Part shown: positions 43,286 to 64,000 of the stretch, piece by piece
How positions within the stretch are numbered: the first letter of the stretch is position 1
Layout of the letters: each line of letters opens with the position of its first letter
The notes under the pieces: generated by a model
Seen by the model: only the letters and a program-made list of their open reading frames with translations
The model's database searches: none
What the model was told of the DNA's origin: nothing
Position numbers and translations under genes: made by a program
Assembly (NCBI GenBank): GCA_934047225.1
Contig: OW203986.1
Location: 16,061,221-16,125,220 of the forward strand
DNA from: Ypsolopha sequella
Lineage: Eukaryota > Arthropoda > Insecta > Lepidoptera > Ypsolophidae
DNA: 64,000 nucleotides
Reading direction: 5' to 3'

Positions 43286-45276
43286 GCACACTGGTTCCAT
43301 ATCACGAAATCGTGGACTTAGGGTGAAGTCAATTTGAAGGTCAAGGAATCGAACTGATTTTTTTTTGGTAGACTGCTGAAACTATTACAAACACCTTTTA
43401 CTGATGTAGTTTTTCTGAAATATGCATTAATTTAAGAGAAAAAAATCATTGAATTATTTTTTGTATGGAGAAAATTATGTTTTTGTCAATTACTTGCGTG
43501 CTTCATGTTTATTTAAAATGAAACTTACTACAGGTCATTGAGGAAGTTACGGCCAACATTTTTTTTCCTTACACTTATCTGCGTAAATCTGCGCTTTGGA
43601 AGCTACAGGCACTTGAAAATATTTAATGAAAAGGTCAAGAAATTGAACTGATTTTTTATTTTTGGTAGACAGCTTACTCTATTACTAACATCTTTTGCTG
43701 ATGTAGTTTTGCAAAAATATGCATCACTTTCAGAGAAAAAAAAAATTGAATTATTTTTGTATGGAGAAAATTATGTTTTTGTCAATTACTTGCGTGCTTC
43801 ATGTTTATTTAAAATTAAACTTAGTTCAGGTCATTGAGGAAGTCACGGCCAACATTTTATTTCCTTACACTTATCTGCGTAAATCTGCGCTTTGGAAGCT
43901 ACAGGCACTTGAAAATATTTAATGAAAAGGTCAAGGATTTGAACTGATTTTTTATTTTTGGTAGACAGCTTACTCTTTTACAAACATCTTTTACTGATGT
44001 AGTTTTGCAAAAATATGCATCACTTTCAGAGAAAAAAAAAATATTGAATTATTTTTGTATGGAGAAAATTATGTTTTTGTCAATTACTTGCGTGCTTCAT
44101 GTTTATTTAAAATTAAACTTACTACAGGTCATTGAGGAAGTCACGGCCAACATTTTATTTCCTTACACTTATCTGCGTAAATCTGCGCTTTGAAAGCTAC
44201 AGGCACTTGAAAATATTTAATGAAAAGGTCAAGGAATTGAACTGATTTTTTATTTTCGTTAGACAGCTTACTCATATGTTTGTAATAGAGTCAGCAGTCT
44301 ACCAAAAATAAAAAATCAGTTCAATTCCTTGACCTTTACATAAAATATTTTCAAGTGCCTATAGCTTCCAAAGCGTAGATTTTCGCAGTTAAGTGTAAGG
44401 AAATAAAATGTTGGCCTTGACTTCCTCAATGACCTGAACTAAGTTTAATTTTAAATAAACATGAAGCACGCAAGTAATTGACAAAAACATAATTTTTTCC
44501 ATACAAAAATAATTCAATATTTTTTTTTCTCTGAAAGTGATGCATATTTTTGCAAAACTACATCAGTAAAAGATGTTTGTAAAAGAGTAAGCTGTCTACC
44601 AAAAATAAAAAATCAGTTCAAATCCTTGACCTTTTCATTAAATATTTTCAAGTGCCTGTAGCTTCCAAAGCGCAGATTTACGCAGATAAGTGTAAGGAAA
44701 TAAAATGTTGGCCGTGACTTCCCCAATGACATGAACTAAGTTTAATTTTAAATAAACATGAAGCACGCAAGTAATTGACAAAAACATAATTTTCTCGATA
44801 CAAAAATAATTCAATATTTTTTTTTCTCTGAAAGTGATGCATATTTTTGCAAAACTACATCAGTAAAAGATGTTTGTAATAGAGTAAGCTGTCTACGAAA
44901 AATAAAAAATCAGTTCAATTTCTTGACCTTTTCATTAAATATTTTCAAGTGCCTATAGCTTCCAAAGCGCAGATTTACGCAGATAAGTGTAAGGAAAGAA
45001 AATGTTAGCCGTGACTTCCTCAATGACCTGTAGTAAGTTTCATTTTAAATAAACATGAAGCTCGCAAGTAATTGACAAAAACATAATTTTCTCCATACAA
45101 AAAATAATTCAATGATTTTTTTCTCTTAAATTAATGCATATTTCAGAAAAACTACATCAGTAAAAAGTGTTTGTAATAGTTTTAGCAGTCTACCAAAAAA
45201 AAAATCAGTTCGATTCCTTGACCTTCAAATTGACTTCACCCTAAGTCCACGATTTCGTGATATGGAACCAGTGTGC
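43286..45276. repeat. 2-kb palindrome made of tandem 296-bp units
   Basis: Left arm 43286-44275 and right arm about 44287-45276 are near-perfect complements about position 44281. The outermost sequence is GCACACTGGTTCCATATCAC. Each arm contains just over three tandem units of 294-298 bp: GGTCAAG marks at 43339, 43633, 43929 and 44227; complement marks at 44328, 44625, 44922 and 45217. The spacing is mirror-symmetric. Units differ from each other by a few percent. A short frame (MEKIMFLSITCVLHVYLK) recurs in units but is closed in some, so it is not a gene. The loop is very short. Confidence 0.93.
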
Positions 45277-45558
45277 GCCGTCGTCTAAATTGTTTATTCA
45301 AAACATGAACATTTTCAATCCTCTATCTATGGAATAGATCTTATCTTTTGGTAACAAAGCTTTAAATTGCATCTGTGCCTTTTTCTTATGATGAGCTAGA
45401 GGCAGCACGAAAGAATATAATTTAAACATTCCCAGACATAAGTTAGTATAGTTTATTAAGAAATTTTGATGCAACAATTCGAAATTATCACAATATAAAT
45501 AAATACTCGTAAGGCTCATGTAAAAATTGAAGAGACTGCGTTTTAGTTCAATTCTTTC
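45277..45558. other. Spacer between palindrome and CK2-alpha 3' end
   Basis: AT-rich, no supported frame. Confidence 0.3.
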
Positions 45559-45564
45559 TTTATT
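45559..45564 (-). terminator. CkIIalpha: Likely CK2-alpha polyadenylation signal
   Basis: AATAAA on the minus strand (TTTATT at 45559-45564), about 880 bases past the CK2-alpha stop. Nearer weaker signals exist, so 3' UTR length is uncertain. Confidence 0.35.
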
Positions 45565-45913
45565 CTATATGTATAAAGACGGCTAACGTAACTTACTAAG
45601 AACATAGCAATATAGAAACAAGATTAATTTATTAAATCGACGTCTTACTTAAAACAGTTACTGGTCTCCTTCATAAAAACAAGTATTTAAAGAAAACGAT
45701 TAATTTAATCATATTAAAATTTTGTATTTATATCACACATATCTACATATTATTTCTATTACATAAATACAAAATTTTAAATAATATATTATATCAACCA
45801 ATAAGCTTTTAACCAAATATTCGCAAATGGTATGCAGGTGTTATTAATTATTATACAAATAATTACAATATCAATACCATAGTTAAATGCAAAAGATCAA
45901 GTGCAACGAACAG

Positions 45914-46027
45914 AGTAATGGAACAAACAGGTTTCCCATTTCACTTCATGCAGTAATGGAACAAACAGGTTTCCCATTTCACTTCATGTAGTAATGAAAC
46001 TAACAGGTTTCCCATTTCACTTCATGT
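45914..46027 (-). repeat. Three 38-bp tandem repeats in the CK2-alpha 3' UTR
   Basis: Units start AGTAATGGAACAAACAGGTT and contain TCCCATTTCACTTCATG, at 45914, 45952 and 45990. The first two differ by one or two bases and the third by about three. Confidence 0.85.
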
Positions 46028-46445
46028 AGAAAACAAATATTTTATACATCATCAATCTGTTTGTTAAATTTGAAATTCACAAGATGGTATTTAGTAACAA
46101 AGACTGTAAGCCCATTTCATTTCACTTAGACTCATTAAATCCTTTCAGAACTTTATACCACAGGGTTATAACACTTTTAAAATAATTTTAAACCAGATTT
46201 ACTATTATTAAACACTAAATTATATTGTCTTTCCAAAAGTATTCCATGTTATTAATGATAACGATGGAATCAAATTGGATTGTTGACCGAAACTGTGAAA
46301 AATCACTGAATTCATGTCTAGTGTATTTACACTGTCAGCATCTTGAAGGTTTTGGTGTTTCCTTGCCATGTTTTTTCTGGAATCTTGTTTAAGTAAATAT
46401 TTAATACATAGGATATAAAGAATGAATTAGTCTTTATAACAACTA

Positions 46446-60058
<13,613 letters not shown>

Positions 60059-60138
60059 CGTATAATTATGCTTCGTCCGAGCTAGGGTTTTATCGACGAG
60101 GCTCTTTCCGGAAATCGCGTATGTCTTGAGTAATGATG
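60059..60138 (-). promoter_or_regulatory. CkIIalpha: CK2-alpha 5' UTR exon
   Basis: Minus strand: a T-rich tract and ACAG end at 60139, giving an acceptor 80 bases before the ATG. The first UTR exon and promoter therefore lie further right, probably near 60640-60780, where sequence is more CpG-rich. Confidence 0.45.
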
Positions 60139-60904
60139 CTGTAAAAAAATATTTTCCACGTCACTTTCTGTTATTCACTCAACTTCACTATTCGATTGCC
60201 ACAGGTTACAAAAGCACAACGGAAAGTATTAGTCGAAATGAAAATTATCTTTAATTTACAAGACACGAATAATTAGGTGGTGGTGTATAACCTAAAATCG
60301 TCATCCAGCACACAGCCTGAAATGAAGTCACAGAACGTTATGAATCATTTAATTCTCTGATAACTGATCTACACATTGGCCTATACACCATCATCACCAC
60401 ATTTTACAAAAACCAAGGTACTCGGATGACTTGAAATAATTTTTGAAAGTGTCTTTTGGGAGAAAAACGCACGCCATTACTCTACTCGCCAAATGAGCGA
60501 ATTGTTCAATGAAGGAGATTTCCGTACCTAACACATTACTGATGTTCTTCCTAACTTTTATGTTATTTAATTTCAGCAGACATAGAACTTCCTAAAAAAT
60601 TACAATAACGTTATAGCCCAAGCTGCAAAAAACACTTTTTATCACAAATAAAACCGGCTCAAATTCAGTAAAATTCAAGATGGACGCCCGCCCATGTCGG
60701 TGTCGGTCGCCCATTCATAGACAATACAGACAAAGAAAACTCTATTCCCGCCACTATTTTATTCGATTCGTTTTTCGATTCTGCCGAGTATTTAATATAT
60801 ATATATATTATTTGAATGCCTGCTCAACCCTAAGAATGTGGTTGACTCTTGGTTCCCTCAGAACCTAGAGCAATGGTACACCGGCTTCGTTTAGTTTGAT
60901 GTCA
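60139..60904. other. Upstream region of CK2-alpha
   Basis: Probably the first intron and promoter. 60678-60720 is CpG-rich (GGACGCCCGCCCATGTCGGT). There is an (AT)n run at 60800. Confidence 0.35.
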
Positions 60905-61335
60905 GGCGACACCCGCTTAACATGCCATCTCTTTTACACGCGTTGATTTTGTATATTCTACCCTGCTGTCAAAGTCAGGTGGGCGACGGCGGACAATCAA
61001 ACTGAACACAGTCCAGTAGCCTAAGCATGAAAACATCTCCGGATCGTTGCGTTTGAAACTAAACCATATGTAGCTGTTAGTTCCGTTACTGTCCGCTTGG
61101 AGCGGTTTACCAGATTCCATACGAATTTGATGTAGTTTGAAACGCAACTATACGGAGATGTTTTAATGCTAAGGCTACTGGCTGCGTTCAGTAAGATCGT
61201 TAGACGACGCTCACCTAACATGCCATCTTTTTTGCTAGATATCCTGCTGTCAGTATTGAGAGGGAGTCGTTTGATGATCAAACTGAACGCAGCCCAGAGG
61301 AAAATAAAAGTAAGCACAAGTAAGCACAGCCTGAC
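60905..61335. repeat. Fold-back element with diverged halves
   Basis: GCATGAAAACATCTCCGGAT (61025) pairs with the complement near 61150-61170; outer blocks CTAACATGCCATCT and ATCAAACTGAAC also recur. Related to 29815-29865. Confidence 0.6.
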
Positions 61336-62639
61336 TGATCCTGCATCCGTAGTACATAATTATATTAGTGTTCAATCGCGCGCAATGCAACTTAGGGGCG
61401 TGACATGATCACGATGTTGTGGCTTGTTGTGATAACAATATGTCAAGCTCCTTGCACTTGTGTTCAGTGATGTCAACTTGGCACTTTCAGCCTAACCAAT
61501 TTATTTGACGCCTGACGCCCAATGTAGCGCTTTTTTGATGTCTACATTTTTTTTAGATTTACTCGCCCCCCCGAAATACATATAAACAATCATGTATATT
61601 AATTACAGGCCGTGCATTACTACTTAGGTTGCGCATTACTGGACCGACTGGTGGACGTACATTATTTAGACGTGCATTATAGGGACAATGGACAAGGGGA
61701 AGTGGACCTCTACCAATGACATTGTTCAATTTTGGACAGAAGTTCAAGTTCACCAATCATTCAAAAATCCATTTATAGAATTGGCCGAACTTGCTTTGCA
61801 CATTTTTGTCTTACCCTGACGCAGGGTTGGATTTCATAGTATAATTATACTATTTGTACCATATTTTCATGACATGTATTATGTAGTTATGGACCTATAC
61901 GTAAAAATACCATTATTTTATCTTCAGGCCGACCGACTTGCTTTATTGGTTGAGACGTTTTGCTTTTTAACATTTACCCTACAATATAGAGAATTTCTGT
62001 GCATTCATTTTTAGTAAATTTTTTAAAAATGTCACGGACATATAGGCTATTTTATTAAATTATGTATATTCCAAGTAAGCTTTTTAAAAATTTCACTTAC
62101 TAATAGGCTATAAAAATGTCGAAAAAACGAAACGTTGCATAATGTTAGCCAAGTACCTAGTATACTTTTAATTCCCATAGACAATAATTTTCCCAGGGTC
62201 TGAATCCAATCCTGCCCTGACGTCAAACGCACAACGCACACGAGAAAAGGATTTTCAGTCAGATGGATATACCTAATGAGCGCTTTTCCTTATGTTAAAT
62301 TTAGTGTTAAATAAGATTACTAGATGGCACTGTCGTATTCTTTAGCAACAGAATCAAAGACAAAATTTGCACCGATTTCAAACAAACGAAAAACCACTTA
62401 ATTTTATCTATGGTGACATGAACAGCGCCATCTGAAGGAAAGCTAAGAACTAAGAAAAAAAAACGACCAGAAAAACGCTCATTAAATCAAAATTACGAAT
62501 CCGTATGAACCTTGATACATTGAATCAATAATTTACATTAGACTAGAATTTTCACCTCCAGATTCATTGCTTTTTTGCTCCACATTATTTTTTATGGGGA
62601 GTGAGTGAGCCTCCTTTTTTACTCCCTCTAAAAAATAAT
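61336..62639. other. Gene-free stretch
   Basis: No coding frame with motifs and no repeat that I can classify. Confidence 0.35.
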
Positions 62640-64000
62640 TTTATTACTAATTTATTAGTGAAGGGTGCCAAACGGGAGCCTATTACTAAGCCTCGATCCG
62701 CTGTCGGTCCGTCCGTCTGTCACAGTGGTCTATAACTTCAGCCGTTATAGGTAGCCAGTTGAAATTTTCACAGGATACGTTTTACTGTGGCATCTATCAA
62801 GGCAATAATAAAATTAAAAAAATATAAAAATACAAAACATACAAAAAAAACTCAACAAAGCAGCATTTTTAACGTTATCATGTCCCCCCCTCCCTTATCT
62901 CCGAAACGATAAAAACCAAAAAATTGGGAATAAAATCATGGTGATTATTATGTAAACATTACAGGAAAAATGAGCGGTTAAGATATTAGGGTTCCGTACT
63001 CAGTGGGAGCCACGAATTATTTGCCAGGCGCGACCATTTTAGCGGCTTGTTTTTGTCGCCTCAATGATGGTAGGTATCAATACATATTGTTGTTATTTAC
63101 CATTATATTTTTAGAGTTCCGTTACTGTAATGTGTGGTGGTACGGAACCCTTTGTGCACGAGTCTGACTCGCACTTGCCCGTTTTTTTTAGGGTTCCATA
63201 CCTCAAAATGAAAAATCGGAACCCTTACAGGATCACTTTGTTGTCCATCTGTCTGTCACGACCTTTTTGCCCCGTATGATATATCAAGTTAAAACTCCCA
63301 CAGAAGTCTACGGCCTCTTACAGAAGTCTACGACCCATGGTGCTGTAAAAAATTAGGCTTCTAACTCGACGCAAAAAAAGTTATTGCACTTTACATAATC
63401 AATTTCATACAAATTTGCTCACCATGAAAACCTATAGGCACTTCCAGTTGACTTAGAAACTTGAAATTTCGTTTACAGGAAGATCTTATAGCACACATAT
63501 AGGGAAAACTATTTAATTATTTAGGAAATTATCAAAGACCAACTTAATTAGACCCTTTAGATAGATAAAGTTAAGTCCTCCATAACTGCAGGTGGAATAT
63601 TTTACCATATAATTACCATAATGTTTTTAGGGTTCCGTACCCGAATCGTGTGTTAATCCGACTCGCACTTGCCCGGTTTTTTATATTACTGGTTCACGTC
63701 CCGGCTCAAGCAGGTGAATTATAAACACTTTTGATTGCAGTTTTACATAAGATTACTTATTTAAAAAAATAAAGGAATGTTTCCTTTCAGTAAAATTATT
63801 GAATAATTTTGAATTTTTGTAAGTAATGAAATTGGTTAATAGTAAGTACTATACTAAGGCCAAAACTACCAGGGTTCCGTACACGAAGGGTGCCAAACGG
63901 GACCCTATTACTAAGCGTCCGCTGTCTGTCCGTCCGTCCGTCCGCTTGTCACATGGGTCTACAGCTTCAGCCGTTATCGGTAGTCAGTTGAAATTTTTAC
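62640..64000 (-). repeat. Three adjacent high-copy repeats of the 'GGGTTCCGTA' family
   Basis: Copies: about 62655-63185 (from GGGTGCCAAACGGGAGCC to CTCGCACTTGCCCG), 63186-63682 (TAGGGTTCCATACC to CTCGCACTTGCCCGG) and 63868 to the window end (AGGGTTCCGTACACGAAGG). The module TTTGCCAGGCGCGACC near 63018 matches 23644-24470. Confidence 0.7.

Noticed and set aside
43719..44193. Repeated 60-67 codon frame in the palindrome
   Set aside because: It follows from the tandem unit; it is closed in the first unit and the complement arm gives nothing, so it is not a conserved protein.

Overview
The window looks like a stretch of insect nuclear genome, most likely from a moth or butterfly. It is AT-rich and its genes are split by short GT-AG introns. 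The non-genic DNA is packed with repeat families familiar from Lepidoptera: the 'GGCCAAGTGCGAGTC...GGGTTCCGTA' family, short Helitrons ending in CTAG, a tRNA-headed SINE, and many fold-back MITEs. The species cannot be named from the sequence alone.

Four genes are well supported. On the + strand lie eEF1B-delta (6 coding exons, 9101-18882, 264 aa) and CTU2, the cytoplasmic tRNA 2-thiolation protein 2 (4 exons, 26731-30985, 366 aa). On the - strand lie an uninterrupted THAP-domain P-element-like transposase (2 exons, 33629-37669, 862 aa) and the catalytic alpha subunit of casein kinase 2 (6 exons, 46446-60058, 351 aa). For all four, exon phases join without a break. eEF1B-delta, CTU2 and CK2-alpha are conserved housekeeping genes of translation, tRNA modification and signalling. 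They are not an operon, and nothing suggests that they are functionally coupled beyond being neighbours.

Layout: 1-8.8 kb holds a complete 5.4-kb Ty3/gypsy retrotransposon of the CsRn1 type, with identical LTRs, a 4-bp target duplication and broken gag and pol. It is inserted in the 3' tail of a decayed Crypton-like tyrosine-recombinase ORF. 8.8-19 kb is eEF1B-delta with repeat-filled introns. 19-26.4 kb is gene-free and holds MITEs, a 622-bp fold-back, a broken OTU-protease fragment and a full-length but broken mariner. 26.7-31 kb is CTU2, including a 5-unit minisatellite in its last intron. 31-43 kb holds repeats and the P-like transposase. 43.3-45.3 kb is a palindrome of about 2 kb. 45.5-60.8 kb is CK2-alpha, whose 8.4-kb last intron contains nested transposons. 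60.8-64 kb is repeats only.

The most unusual object is the palindrome at 43286-45276. Each arm, about 990 bp long, is built from tandem units of about 296 bp, and it lies just beyond the CK2-alpha 3' end. If transcribed, it would make a long hairpin RNA like known siRNA-producing hpRNA loci.
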